Assembly (NCBI GenBank): GCA_905235225.1
Contig: CAJOKE010000003.1
Location: 1 to 64,000 of the forward strand
DNA length: 64,000 bases
Direction of reading: 5' to 3'
DNA from: Paludibacteraceae bacterium
Lineage (GTDB): Bacteria; Bacteroidota; Bacteroidia; Bacteroidales; Paludibacteraceae
The notes beneath the pieces are model-generated. The model was not told the DNA's origin and did not search any database. It saw only the letters and a program-made list of their open reading frames with translations. A program made the translations under genes and the position numbers. Shown in pieces: positions 15,695 to 23,710 of this stretch (within the stretch, counting starts at the first letter, position 1; each line of letters opens with the position of its first letter).

Positions 15695-16168
15695 ATGAAG
15701 AGACTTACTCAAGGAAGTATTATTGAAATTCATGTGCATCATGAATACTATGTCTATGCTCAATTTCTAAAAAATAGTTTTATTGCAATTTTTGACGGAA
15801 AGTATTCAAAACCTGTCTGTAGCACAAAGGAACTTAATACCCAAAATGTGTTATTTATCATCTGTGTTTCCATTAGCGATATGATTAAAGATGGGAAATG
15901 GTTAATAAGAGGAAAGTTGCCTATAAACCAATATCTTGAAAAATTGCCATTGCAATTTATTCAAGATGCTTTGAATCCTCATATTTTTTTTCTATACAAT
16001 TGTGAAACAGGGAATACAATTCCAGCAAAACGTATTGAATGTGAAGGTTTGGAGCGATGTGCAGTATGGTATGGTAATCACATTGAAGACAGAATTTATT
16101 CTCACTATAATAACACAAAATGTCAATGGTTGACATCTATTGATGACTGGATTGATAAAACAAAATGA
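15695..16168 (+). CDS. Imm26-like immunity protein
   Basis: A 157-residue protein opening with LTQGSIIEIHVHHEYYVYAQ, the start expected for immunity protein 26 (G.i.eI.l....y.Ya..l). A beta-rich core follows with FIAIFDGKYSKP, LFIICVSISDMI and W.I.GKLP. Imm26 proteins neutralise secreted polymorphic toxins in recipient or producer cells. No full-length toxin is present, so it may be an orphan immunity gene protecting against neighbours. Confidence 0.6.
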   Translation: MKRLTQGSIIEIHVHHEYYVYAQFLKNSFIAIFDGKYSKPVCSTKELNTQNVLFIICVSISDMIKDGKWLIRGKLPINQYLEKLPLQFIQDALNPHIFFLYNCETGNTIPAKRIECEGLERCAVWYGNHIEDRIYSHYNNTKCQWLTSIDDWIDKTK

Positions 16169-16250
16169 TAATCAACAAGTAGAGTAGATGTGTCGAAAAA
16201 ATACTTTTTGGAATTACGATACCAAGTGGGTGTAATTTGCAGATACTATC

Positions 16251-16613
16251 TTGATTTGTTTAATCCCATTTTTAATATATTTTGGAATTAAAGCCATACC
16301 TATTGTTTCGGTCAATAGGCATCCTGTTAAGGTGAAAGCTGGGATTGTTGATAAATGCTACAAATACACAAGAGCTGGGGAAAATATGATGGACTATTAT
16401 TATGAATATAAATACAATGATATATTATACCACGAAATATATTCTACCCTTGCTTACAATGTATATGGAGAAATCGGCGATACCATTGTAATTCGCCTAA
16501 ATGAGAATCGCCCATCTCGATCAGTAATCAATTGTAATGGTTTCCAATATAGGATATTAAAGGAGAAAGAGTATAGAGAATATCTAAAAAATCAGCCACG
16601 ATGCAATGACTAA
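16251..16613 (+). CDS. Small membrane-anchored protein, possibly N-terminally truncated
   Basis: The 120-residue reading starts at TTG, because no ATG follows the stop at 16233. A hydrophobic segment (ICLIPFLIYFGIKAIPIVSV) is followed by a beta-type domain, VKAGIVDKCYKYTR to YGEIGDTIVIRLNENRPSRS. This resembles DUF3592-like short membrane proteins. The missing start suggests either non-ATG initiation or loss of the first codons. Confidence 0.45.
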   Translation: MICLIPFLIYFGIKAIPIVSVNRHPVKVKAGIVDKCYKYTRAGENMMDYYYEYKYNDILYHEIYSTLAYNVYGEIGDTIVIRLNENRPSRSVINCNGFQYRILKEKEYREYLKNQPRCND

Positions 16614-16708
16614 TTTAGTATTAGAATTTATCCACTAATAATGCCTATATAACCTTGTCTTTTCGCCACCCCTATTAGTGCCATACCTTTGCACAAAAAT
16701 GCAAGGAT

Positions 16709-17086
16709 ATGGCACTTTCGCTTCTTACACCCATACCTGCAACGTGCTACACATCGCAGTTGCAGAAAATCTCGCTCTCGACATCTGCCGAGACCCTACA
16801 GCTCACCATCACACACCAAGCCGCCAACTACTACAGCGGCAATGGGCAAACGCGCGTTTTTCAAACCAACTACAGCGCACGCCTAAACCGCGTCACCATC
16901 TATGACATCGGCTCGCTTCTCGAAACCTTTATGCTCGAAAGGGACGGGCTGCAGCAGTTTATTTTCGAGTTTCGGTCAGGCTCTGACTCCCTCGAACAGA
17001 CCTACACGGTCATCTACTGCAAACACCTGCCCGACATTTCCGCCGACACCATGGCGCACCCGTATTTTTCCGTGGGGAAATGTTGA
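16709..17086 (+). pseudogene. Interrupted Bacteroidales hypothetical gene
   Basis: The 125-codon frame begins MALSLLTPIPATCYTSQLQ, a start I associate with a Bacteroidales hypothetical family, and includes VTIYDIGSLLETFMLERDG. It runs normally to DISADTMAHPYF, where a 285-bp insertion begins and a stop appears at 17084-17086. Removing the insertion restores AHPYFYARADRLTHRFSL. A possible -7 box TACCTTTG (16684-16691) sits just upstream. Confidence 0.5.
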
Positions 17087-17354
17087 TATATGGAAAAAAT
17101 ATGTACCTTTGCAGGAAAAATCATCAACATGTTAAAATCTCCTTATGAGGCATTGTATGCCGCCACGTTTCCGAAAGATATAGTTGAGAACTTCGACTTA
17201 GTATCCGTTGAGTCCACAGATGAACGGGTAGATGTGTATCTGGATGAGAAGAATCATCTCCCTTCAGGTTATATTACACAAGAATGGTTTCACGGAGGCC
17301 ACAGAGCTGCGTGATTTTCCGATAATGGGTAAAACCAAGCGCACCCGTATTTTT
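17070..17354. mobile_element. 285-bp insertion flanked by 16-bp direct repeats
   Basis: The sequence gcgcacccgtattttt occurs at 17054-17069 and again at 17339-17354. Deleting one copy plus the intervening DNA rejoins the host reading frame. The inserted DNA carries a -7-like TACCTTTG (17104-17111) and a transposase N-terminal fragment. I see no terminal inverted repeats. Confidence 0.6.
17129..17338 (+). pseudogene. ISAon1-type transposase N-terminal fragment, frameshifted
   Basis: The frame opens MLKSPYEALYAATFPKDIVE and passes VYLDEKNHLPSGY, typical of the ISAon1 family transposase N-terminal region protein. It then shifts: the family-like continuation GFTEATELRDFPIMGKTK is in another frame before the element ends. 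The catalytic ORF is absent, so this is a dead fragment. Confidence 0.6.
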
Positions 17355-17402
17355 ACGCGCGAGCCGACCGTTTAACTCACAGGTTTTCCCTTAAAAAACC
17401 AA

Positions 17403-17432
17403 AGAGAATACCTTATTGCTAAAGTATTCTCT
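17403..17432 (-). terminator. Terminator of tRNA-Thr
   Basis: Nine-base arms agagaatac (17403-17411) and gtattctct (17424-17432) flank a 12-base loop. Read on the minus strand, a T-rich run follows. It lies about 46 bases beyond the tRNA 3' end. Confidence 0.75.
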
Positions 17433-17459
17433 GTGAGCCACTGGCTGGACTTGAACCGG
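17430..17459 (-). repeat. Degenerate duplicate of the tRNA-Thr 3' end
   Basis: This 30-base segment matches 17472-17501 (T-arm, acceptor arm and following bases of tRNA-Thr) at 25 of 30 positions, 42 bases away in the same orientation. Such partial tRNA copies are typical scars of integrase attachment sites. No integrase is visible in the window. Confidence 0.6.
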
Positions 17460-17478
17460 CGCTTGTTCCATTCTATGA

Positions 17479-17545
<67 letters not shown>

Positions 17546-17550
<5 letters not shown>

Positions 17551-17643
17551 AAGATCGTGTGCTACTTGTTGACTTGTTGTGCACGAACTTAGCTTTTGGT
17601 GGCAAGATTGTGTGTTGCTTGTTGCGCACGAAGTTAGCCTTTA
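17546..17643. repeat. Two tandem ~50-bp imperfect copies behind tRNA-Thr
   Basis: The block gtggcaagatcgtgtg...cacgaacttagctttt (17546-17597) is repeated in shortened form at 17598-17643 (ggtggcaagattgtgtg...cacgaagttagccttt). It lies in the tRNA leader on the minus strand. No coding signal. Confidence 0.65.
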
Positions 17644-17671
17644 AGGCAGTGCGTTTTCGCAAAAGCGGGTG

Positions 17672-17703
17672 CAAAAGTACTACTTATTTTTAAATTACGC
17701 AAA
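17672..17703 (-). promoter_or_regulatory. Promoter of tRNA-Thr
   Basis: On the minus strand TTTG (17703-17700), a 20-bp spacer and TACTTTTG (17679-17672). It is divergent from the plug-protein promoter. Confidence 0.75.
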
Positions 17704-17780
17704 TATTTTTTATACTTTTGGAATATTTTTCGCACTTTTGAAATATTTTTTGTTCTTTTGGAATAATTTTTGTACTTTTG
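17701..17780 (+). promoter_or_regulatory. 20-bp tandem repeat containing the plug-gene promoter
   Basis: Units of exactly 20 bp (aaatattttt + ....cttttg) repeat from 17701 to 17780. The last gives a perfect promoter: TTTG (17749-17752), 20 bp, TACTTTTG (17773-17780). The first unit contains another TACTTTTG at 17713-17720. The ATG follows 8 bases after the -7 box, so the transcript would be nearly leaderless or use the ATG at 17813. Confidence 0.7.
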
Positions 17781-17788
17781 CAGGCAAG

Positions 17789-19210
17789 ATGAAACAAATA
17801 CCAGATATAGAGATGAGGAGAATCTGTGCTATACTATTATGCCTGACGGTTATGATGTTGAGTCTGGAAAGTGCAGAGAGTGTATATAACAGCCGGACAA
17901 TTACGCCCGAACGCATCAAAACACTCCGGGTGAGGTACATAGACGCTGCCAGCGGTGAAGCTATTGGAGGTGACCCGGTACGGCCGTTCCTTGTCATCGG
18001 AAACACGGGGAATATCAATAGTACAGGCACTTTCAACAGTCAAGCTGTCATAGACGAACGGGGCGATTTGCAAGAACATGTATTGGAAATCAGTTTTGAC
18101 GAGATGTCTCACGAAGTTCATCAATACACGTACAGTGTGCTACACCTTAACGCAGACGGCACAGAGAGCCGACTAAGCAGTTCTGAATACCTTTCAGGAT
18201 TCACGACACAGGACATAACAGACTACGAACATTCCCTGAATACAAGTGAATTATACACGCACTACCGTTTTACGTTTCCGAATGAGAACATGCGTATTTC
18301 CGCGTCGGGGAACTATGCCGTGCGCATATATGAAGACGGTGATACAGACAAGACGATAGCGATGGTGCATTTTGCCGTAGTGGAACCCTTAGCCATTATC
18401 AAAGCGAAGGTCCGTCCGAACACTGACATCGAACTCAACGGGCGTTATCAACAGTTAGACATCGATGTGGATTTCGGCGGTGAGTTAAGAAATACACGCA
18501 GCGAAGATTACTTTATAGTAGTTCGTCAAAACGGCAGAGACGACAACATCATCTATTCGCCTAAGGCGACATTTGTGGAAAGCCAACGATTGCGATTCAC
18601 AAACTGCAAAGCACTGATTTTCGAAGGCGGCAACGAGTACCGTCATTTTGACACCTACTCCACTTATTTTGCAGGAACCGGTGTTGACCGGATTATCCAT
18701 GACAGAAGCGATTACCACGCGATACTATTTGCCGATGATTTACGCGGGCAAGGTGCCATCTTTGCCGGTGAGCATGTGGCAGACAAATGCGGCACGCCCT
18801 ATATCCATGAATTTGATGTAAACGGGCAACGCATTGTAAATGCGGAGCGGACCATATATGACATAGATACCGAAGCGGAATATATGTGGGTACACTGGAC
18901 TTTATCCGCCGAAAAGCCGTGGTTTGACGGCGTGGTATATGTAGGGGGGGATGTGTTCGAGAACAATATCGGTCCGCAGAACCGGATGCAATATGACAGC
19001 GAGCGTAAGTGCTACTGGCTGAATGCGCTTGTCAAACAAGGCGGTGCAGATTACCAATATTGGTTTTTGCCCAAGGGGTCTGAACAAGCGTCCCTGCTGC
19101 GGACAGAAGGCTCGCACTGGCAGACAGGCAATGAATACGCCATATATGTCTATTACCGTCCATTCGGCAGCCGTTATGACCAGTTGGTCGGATTACAGAT
19201 TCTACAATAA
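17789..19210 (+). CDS. Type IX secretion system plug protein (former DUF5103)
   Basis: This family supplies the periplasmic plug of the SprA translocon in the Bacteroidota type IX secretion system. From ATG 17789 there are 473 residues. An ATG at 17813 (MRRICAILLCLTVMMLSLES) gives a cleaner signal peptide. Recognisable features are YTYSVLHLNADG, SSEYLSGFTTQDITDYEHSL, THYRFTFPNENMRISASGNY and VRIYEDGD, all typical of the N-terminal plug domain. The C-terminal half is beta-rich. It stands alone between tRNA-Thr and the capsule operon. Its presence implies that tailed cargo proteins elsewhere in the window can be secreted. Confidence 0.85.
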   Translation: MKQIPDIEMRRICAILLCLTVMMLSLESAESVYNSRTITPERIKTLRVRYIDAASGEAIGGDPVRPFLVIGNTGNINSTGTFNSQAVIDERGDLQEHVLEISFDEMSHEVHQYTYSVLHLNADGTESRLSSSEYLSGFTTQDITDYEHSLNTSELYTHYRFTFPNENMRISASGNYAVRIYEDGDTDKTIAMVHFAVVEPLAIIKAKVRPNTDIELNGRYQQLDIDVDFGGELRNTRSEDYFIVVRQNGRDDNIIYSPKATFVESQRLRFTNCKALIFEGGNEYRHFDTYSTYFAGTGVDRIIHDRSDYHAILFADDLRGQGAIFAGEHVADKCGTPYIHEFDVNGQRIVNAERTIYDIDTEAEYMWVHWTLSAEKPWFDGVVYVGGDVFENNIGPQNRMQYDSERKCYWLNALVKQGGADYQYWFLPKGSEQASLLRTEGSHWQTGNEYAIYVYYRPFGSRYDQLVGLQILQ

Positions 19211-19292
19211 ACCCCAATCGGTCAATCAGACCGCATGAGGGGGTCACGAAAGACTACAGAACCATACAGCAGCCTGCTTTGTGAGGGCTGAA

Positions 19293-19336
19293 TTGTATGG
19301 TTATTGTATGGTTATTGTATGGTTATTGTATGGTTC
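19293..19336. repeat. 11-bp tandem array (4 units) with overlapping hairpin
   Basis: Four units ttgtatggtta (the last ending c) start at 19293, 19304, 19315 and 19326. The first overlaps the right arm of a hairpin: aaccataca (19260-19268) pairs with tgtatggtt (19294-19302), with an inner agcc/ggct stem. It lies between the convergent plug and BY-kinase genes. Confidence 0.9.
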
Positions 19337-19390
19337 CGGCTCGGGAAAAGCGGTACCGATTTGAGCAAGAACCAAATTTTGCGAAAACAG

Positions 19391-19447
19391 AAACTATACG
19401 ATAACAGGGCAAAAACTATACTATAACAGGGAAAAAACTATACGTCG
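19391..19447. repeat. 22-bp tandem repeat running into the BY-kinase 3' end
   Basis: Units starting aaactatac at 19391, 19413 and 19435 are spaced exactly 22 bp, twice the 11-bp period seen elsewhere. The third unit contains the BY-kinase stop codon (19438-19440). Confidence 0.8.
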
Positions 19448-22026
19448 TCGTCGGAATAATAGTTATAAGAATTCTTATCCGTTTTATTGAAGACTTTGCC
19501 GTAGAGTTTGCCGTACTTGTATCGAAGTCCGCTGGTTTTCTGTCCATATCCGTAGCCATATGTGCCACCGCCGTATCCGTAACCGCCATAGGAGCCGTAA
19601 CCATAGCCGTAGCCATATCCATAGCCGTAGCCGTGAGGACCGTCCGTAGGAATATCAGAGAGTACAAGTTGTACTTTTTCGGGTGTGTCCACGACTTCGG
19701 AAACCTGCTGCAGTGTAGCTTTGCAGAAGGATTTGTTGGTCTGCATACAGCGAATGACAAAGAGTCCGATGTCCGAGAGTTCCAAGATAGCATAGGCATC
19801 AGGCACCAATCCGATAGGCGATGTGTCGATGATGATGAAATCATACTTTTCGCGGAGCGTGTTGATGAGTTCAGCCAGTTTGTCGGAGTGTATCAGTTCA
19901 CCCGGGTTAGGCGGAATGGTACCGGCACGCATGATATCGAAATCAAAGGGTGAATTGGCAAATGTTTCCTCGAGTGTGCAATCACCAATGAGGTAATTGG
20001 AGATACCGGGTCCACCATCCAAGCCCATTTTGGTATGAATGTTCGGTTTACGGATGTCCAAGTCCATGAGTAGCACTTTCTTACCGGTCATGGAATACAG
20101 GGCAGCCAAGTTAGATGAAAGGAACGTTTTACCGTCACCGGATTCGGTAGAAGTGATACAGATTACCATTTTGTCCTTACGTTTGACGATGAACTCCATG
20201 CGTGTACGTATGGAGCGTAACATCTCGGCATAAGAGGAGCGCGGGTGATCACGCACCAAAGTGGGGTTTTGCGATTTAGTATGGCGTATGGTACCGATAA
20301 GGCGAAAGGCAGAAAGTTTCTCAACCTCTTTCGGAGTCCGCACCTTATTGTTAAGCAACTCGCTGGCTATAACCAAGACAAGCGGAATCAAGATACCAAT
20401 GACGAGCGCGGTGGTATTATTCTTTTTCTTGGTTTTGGAATTGACGGTACTGATGGTACGCGCCTTGTCCAGAATAGTATTATCGGGTGTGTTACTTGCC
20501 ATTTGAATCTCCGCCTCAGCCCGTTTTTGCAAGAAGAACGTGTAGTAGTTATCGTCGATACGGTAATTACGCTCGATAGCAACCATCTGCAGTTCTTTTT
20601 TGGGGAGTTTCTGTATTTCTTTTTCGACCTCGGCATAGCGTGCTTTGAGGTCTTGTTTCTCTATTTCCAACGAGGCGCGCATAGAGTTAACGACCTCATT
20701 GATCATCGTTTTGACATTCTCAATGTCTTTGGTGTATTTGGCGTAATAAACGTTTTTCTCGGTAAGTTCTCCGCGTTGGATGCGTAGGTCGTTGAGCTGC
20801 TGTACAAGAGAGACGAGGGAAACATCGCTCAATCCGAGGGTAGAAGGTGCAATAACGGCACCGCTTTCCATGTTTGTTTCCAGATAATTGGTGAGGTAAT
20901 CAAAATAGGTTTCGCGCAGGCGCATGGACATCATTTCCTGGTCATAACCGGAGATACGGCTCATGAGTTGCCCTGCATAAGAGCCGACATCAACGAACTT
21001 ATTCTCCTGCCGGAATCCGGTCATGGCTCCTTCGCTGACTTCGAGAGACTCCTGCAAAGATTCGAGCTGCTTTGTGATGAAACGGATGGAGTTTTCGGCG
21101 ACTTCATTCTTTTGTTCCAGGTTCTGCAGCAAAAATATTTTAGCGAGCATATCAATAATTTCGCAGTCACGTGCCGGTGTTTCGCTGACCAATCCGAGAG
21201 CCAAGACGGTACTACCTTCGGTAACGAAAGAGAGGTTGAGACGGGACATTATTTCTCCCGCCAATCCATCTTTTGAACGGAATCGGAAGAAGATACGGCC
21301 TGATGAAACCATTCGTTCCGTGGGCCAGATGGTAGCTGTAAATAAGTCACTTTCAATCAGTTCCCCATAGTGTGCAACAGTACTGAAAGGGCGGTTTTCG
21401 TCCGTAGAAGTGATGGTCATAGAGCCATCTTTCTCGAAGTCGACTTGGAAGAGCAAGCCATATGTACCTTCTTTGACAACCGCCGGTTCAACGACAACAG
21501 GAGTTTCGCGATAAATGTTCCGCGTTTTGAAACGTCCCTGTGTAATATATTCGGTATAAAGGAAAGGGAGTGAGTCCACTACCCTGCATGCGAGGTCATA
21601 AGAACGCAGCATGATGAGCTGGTTCTGTACATTCTTATACCCGGCATCGACGCCGAAACCCTGCATGAGAATGGAGTTAGAGCCGCCATATCCCATTGTT
21701 TCCTTGATGATTATAGTTCCCTGAGAATAATATGAGGGTAGCCATTTGCGGTTCTGGAGGTAGGCGATGCCCAATGCAATGATGATACTGATAACAAAAA
21801 GATACCAATAGTTCAGGATTTTGAAGACCCACTCCAAGATATTAAAGGAAGAATTTTCTTCCTCATTGGGGTCTTGAAAATTATTGTAGTTGTTGTATTG
21901 GTTATTGCCATACTGATTATTACCGTACTGGTTATTACCGTATTGTGCGTTACCATACTGGGCATTGCCATATTGAGCGTTGCCATACTGTGCATTTCCC
22001 TGAGTGTAAGTGCTATTTGTATCCAT
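19438..22026 (-). CDS. Wzc-like polysaccharide copolymerase / BY-type tyrosine autokinase
   Basis: This inner-membrane protein controls capsule or exopolysaccharide export and chain length by cyclic Tyr phosphorylation. Of its 862 residues, TM1 lies near 72-92 (WYLFVISIIIALGIAYL) and a Wzz periplasmic domain with coiled coils follows. TM2 is near 545-565 (ALVIGILIPLVLVIASEL). The kinase has Walker A STESGDGKT (~625), A' LLMDLDIRKP (~652) and B IIIDTSPIG (~730). The tail (~775-862) is packed with Tyr in YG repeats, the expected autophosphorylation cluster. Unusual is the N-terminus: seven QYGN(A/N) repeats before TM1, another Tyr-rich low-complexity segment on the cytoplasmic side. It is the last gene of the operon. 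Confidence 0.93.
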   Translation of the reverse strand: MDTNSTYTQGNAQYGNAQYGNAQYGNAQYGNNQYGNNQYGNNQYNNYNNFQDPNEEENSSFNILEWVFKILNYWYLFVISIIIALGIAYLQNRKWLPSYYSQGTIIIKETMGYGGSNSILMQGFGVDAGYKNVQNQLIMLRSYDLACRVVDSLPFLYTEYITQGRFKTRNIYRETPVVVEPAVVKEGTYGLLFQVDFEKDGSMTITSTDENRPFSTVAHYGELIESDLFTATIWPTERMVSSGRIFFRFRSKDGLAGEIMSRLNLSFVTEGSTVLALGLVSETPARDCEIIDMLAKIFLLQNLEQKNEVAENSIRFITKQLESLQESLEVSEGAMTGFRQENKFVDVGSYAGQLMSRISGYDQEMMSMRLRETYFDYLTNYLETNMESGAVIAPSTLGLSDVSLVSLVQQLNDLRIQRGELTEKNVYYAKYTKDIENVKTMINEVVNSMRASLEIEKQDLKARYAEVEKEIQKLPKKELQMVAIERNYRIDDNYYTFFLQKRAEAEIQMASNTPDNTILDKARTISTVNSKTKKKNNTTALVIGILIPLVLVIASELLNNKVRTPKEVEKLSAFRLIGTIRHTKSQNPTLVRDHPRSSYAEMLRSIRTRMEFIVKRKDKMVICITSTESGDGKTFLSSNLAALYSMTGKKVLLMDLDIRKPNIHTKMGLDGGPGISNYLIGDCTLEETFANSPFDFDIMRAGTIPPNPGELIHSDKLAELINTLREKYDFIIIDTSPIGLVPDAYAILELSDIGLFVIRCMQTNKSFCKATLQQVSEVVDTPEKVQLVLSDIPTDGPHGYGYGYGYGYGYGSYGGYGYGGGTYGYGYGQKTSGLRYKYGKLYGKVFNKTDKNSYNYYSDDDV

Positions 22027-22028
22027 GG

Positions 22029-22808
22029 TTATTTAGCAATGGTTGCAGAGTAATTCAAAACGGATATCAAGAGCGAAACGGATGATGTGATCAGTCCCAA
22101 GAAACCGGTGTAATTCGCCACTTTGACGAAACTGTCTTTAGTCCGCGCCACATAAATGACATCGTTAGGATAAATATAGTAATATTTTGAGTCAATGATG
22201 GAGTTAGAGCGAATATCGAACTCCAAGATTTCAGGTTCTTCGTCGCCGTGCGGGCGAATGATACGCACATGCTTGCGGTCGCCGGAATTAAGGAGGTCAC
22301 CGGTCATAGCCAGTGCCTCGAAGATATTCATGTTCTCCTTATATAAATAATACTCGCCAGACCGGATATCACCGATGACGGTAAAGGTTTTATTATAGAG
22401 AGCGACCTTGACATCCGCATCGGGAATAATGACTTTGAAGGCGGCACGGATAGAATCCTGCGCCTGCTCGACGGTCAGTCCTTCCACATGAATCGGCTCC
22501 AAGAAAGGCAAGTCGATAGTACCATCGTCATAGACGCGATAGGAGTTGGCGTATTGCGAAGAGGACATGTTCTGGTTTGCGCCCAAGACTTTGGAGATAG
22601 TCTCGTCCATAGTGATGAGCCGGTAAATCAATTCATCGTTAACATGAATACGGTAAGGTTCATGAACAGAGTCCTTTTCGTAATCGGGGATTTTGTGCTT
22701 GCCGGGTTCCTGCAAGAGTCCGATGACGCGGTGGCTGTAACAGCCGGTCAGAATAAAGCCCGCGAAGACAACCACGAGCAATCGGAAAATATGTTTTGCT
22801 GCATTCAT
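22029..22808 (-). CDS. Wza-like polysaccharide export lipoprotein (second copy)
   Basis: An outer-membrane lipoprotein of 259 residues. The signal ends FAGFILTGC (Cys23). The Poly_export domain spans ~48-150 (PYRIHVNDELIYRL, GTIDLPFLEPIHVEGLTVEQ), followed by an SLBB-like segment (FTVIGDIRSGEYYLY...NIFEALAMTGDL). A C-terminal hydrophobic helix (FLGLITSSVSLLISVLNY) could cross the outer membrane. It shares LQEPGKHKIP right after the lipobox with the preceding gene, showing tandem duplication. It ends 2 bases before the BY-kinase start. Confidence 0.9.
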   Translation of the reverse strand: MNAAKHIFRLLVVVFAGFILTGCYSHRVIGLLQEPGKHKIPDYEKDSVHEPYRIHVNDELIYRLITMDETISKVLGANQNMSSSQYANSYRVYDDGTIDLPFLEPIHVEGLTVEQAQDSIRAAFKVIIPDADVKVALYNKTFTVIGDIRSGEYYLYKENMNIFEALAMTGDLLNSGDRKHVRIIRPHGDEEPEILEFDIRSNSIIDSKYYYIYPNDVIYVARTKDSFVKVANYTGFLGLITSSVSLLISVLNYSATIAK

Positions 22809-22810
22809 GG

Positions 22811-23692
22811 TTATTGTCCTCCGTTATTGGCAGTTGAGCCTCCATTACTTGAAGAACTGCCATAATATTTATTAACATGATTGATACCCGTAGCCACAAT
22901 GGTATAAACGAAAACGCCAAATGAGAGCGTGGCGGAAACGACCGCCAAGCCGGCACTTGCGTTTGTTATACCGAAGGCTTTTCCGGTCAGTTCGCGGACA
23001 TAGATAATGTCGTTCGGCTCGATATAATAAAACTCGGAATTAATAATATCCTTAGAGCGCAAGTCGAACTCCCGAATAGTTGTTTGTCCATCCTTTTCGC
23101 GTATGATTTTAACGCGCGAGCGATCGGAGAATGTTTGCAGGTTTCCCATTTGGGCAAGTGCCTCGAAGATGGTAAGTTTTTCCTTTTGGATAGTGTATCG
23201 TCCACTTTTAACGCCGATGAGGGAATATGTCCGCTGCAGGATTGTGACCTCGACAGAGATGGTCGAATATCCCGGAATTTCCTTGAGCAAGGAACCGAGT
23301 TCCTGCTCCATTTTCTGTTTTGTTTCCCTTGTAGTAAGTCCGGCGACATGAATTTTGCCGAGCGTAGGGAAATCAATATAGCCTTCTTTGTCCACGAGAT
23401 ATGAATACAGTTCATTGGTATTGCGCCCGCTACTATTCATCTGCTGTAGCATCTGGCTACGTCCTTGTGAACCGGAGCCGGCATTGTACATTTTCATGAC
23501 ATTTTCGTCCAAGGAATAGACATAGATATATAGCCGGTCATCAGGACGCACTTTGTACTCCTCAAAGTCAAGCGTATCGGCATAAGACGGGATCTTATGT
23601 TTGCCGGGTTCCTGCAGGTAATTGACCTTACGTGAAGTGACGCAGGAAGCGAGTGCAAATACAGCAATCAGTAGATAAACAAATTTTCTCAT
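22811..23692 (-). CDS. Wza-like polysaccharide export lipoprotein (first copy)
   Basis: From ATG 23692 (MRKFVYLLIAVFALASC) this 293-residue lipoprotein has the same architecture as its neighbour. Poly_export begins near YKVRPDDRLYIYV, then GYIDFPTLGKIHVAGLT, and an SLBB-like YSLIGVKSGRYTIQKEKLTI. A C-terminal helix (AGLAVVSATLSFGVFVYTIV) and a Ser/Gly/Asn-rich end follow. It is larger than the second copy because of an insertion (QGRSQMLQQMNSSGRNTNE). A start two codons upstream (TTG 23698) is less likely. Two different Wza-like subunits may form a mixed pore or serve different polymers. Confidence 0.9.
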   Translation of the reverse strand: MRKFVYLLIAVFALASCVTSRKVNYLQEPGKHKIPSYADTLDFEEYKVRPDDRLYIYVYSLDENVMKMYNAGSGSQGRSQMLQQMNSSGRNTNELYSYLVDKEGYIDFPTLGKIHVAGLTTRETKQKMEQELGSLLKEIPGYSTISVEVTILQRTYSLIGVKSGRYTIQKEKLTIFEALAQMGNLQTFSDRSRVKIIREKDGQTTIREFDLRSKDIINSEFYYIEPNDIIYVRELTGKAFGITNASAGLAVVSATLSFGVFVYTIVATGINHVNKYYGSSSSNGGSTANNGGQ

Positions 23693-23710
23693 TGACAAAG
23701 TGGTTCGTTA

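Noticed and set aside
17433..17466. A second complete tRNA next to tRNA-Thr
   Set aside because: Only T-arm and acceptor-like bases are present; no D-arm or anticodon arm can be folded.
20245..20787. 180-codon plus-strand ORF within the BY-kinase
   Set aside because: Overlaps the Wzz/kinase coding sequence, with no promoter or family motif.
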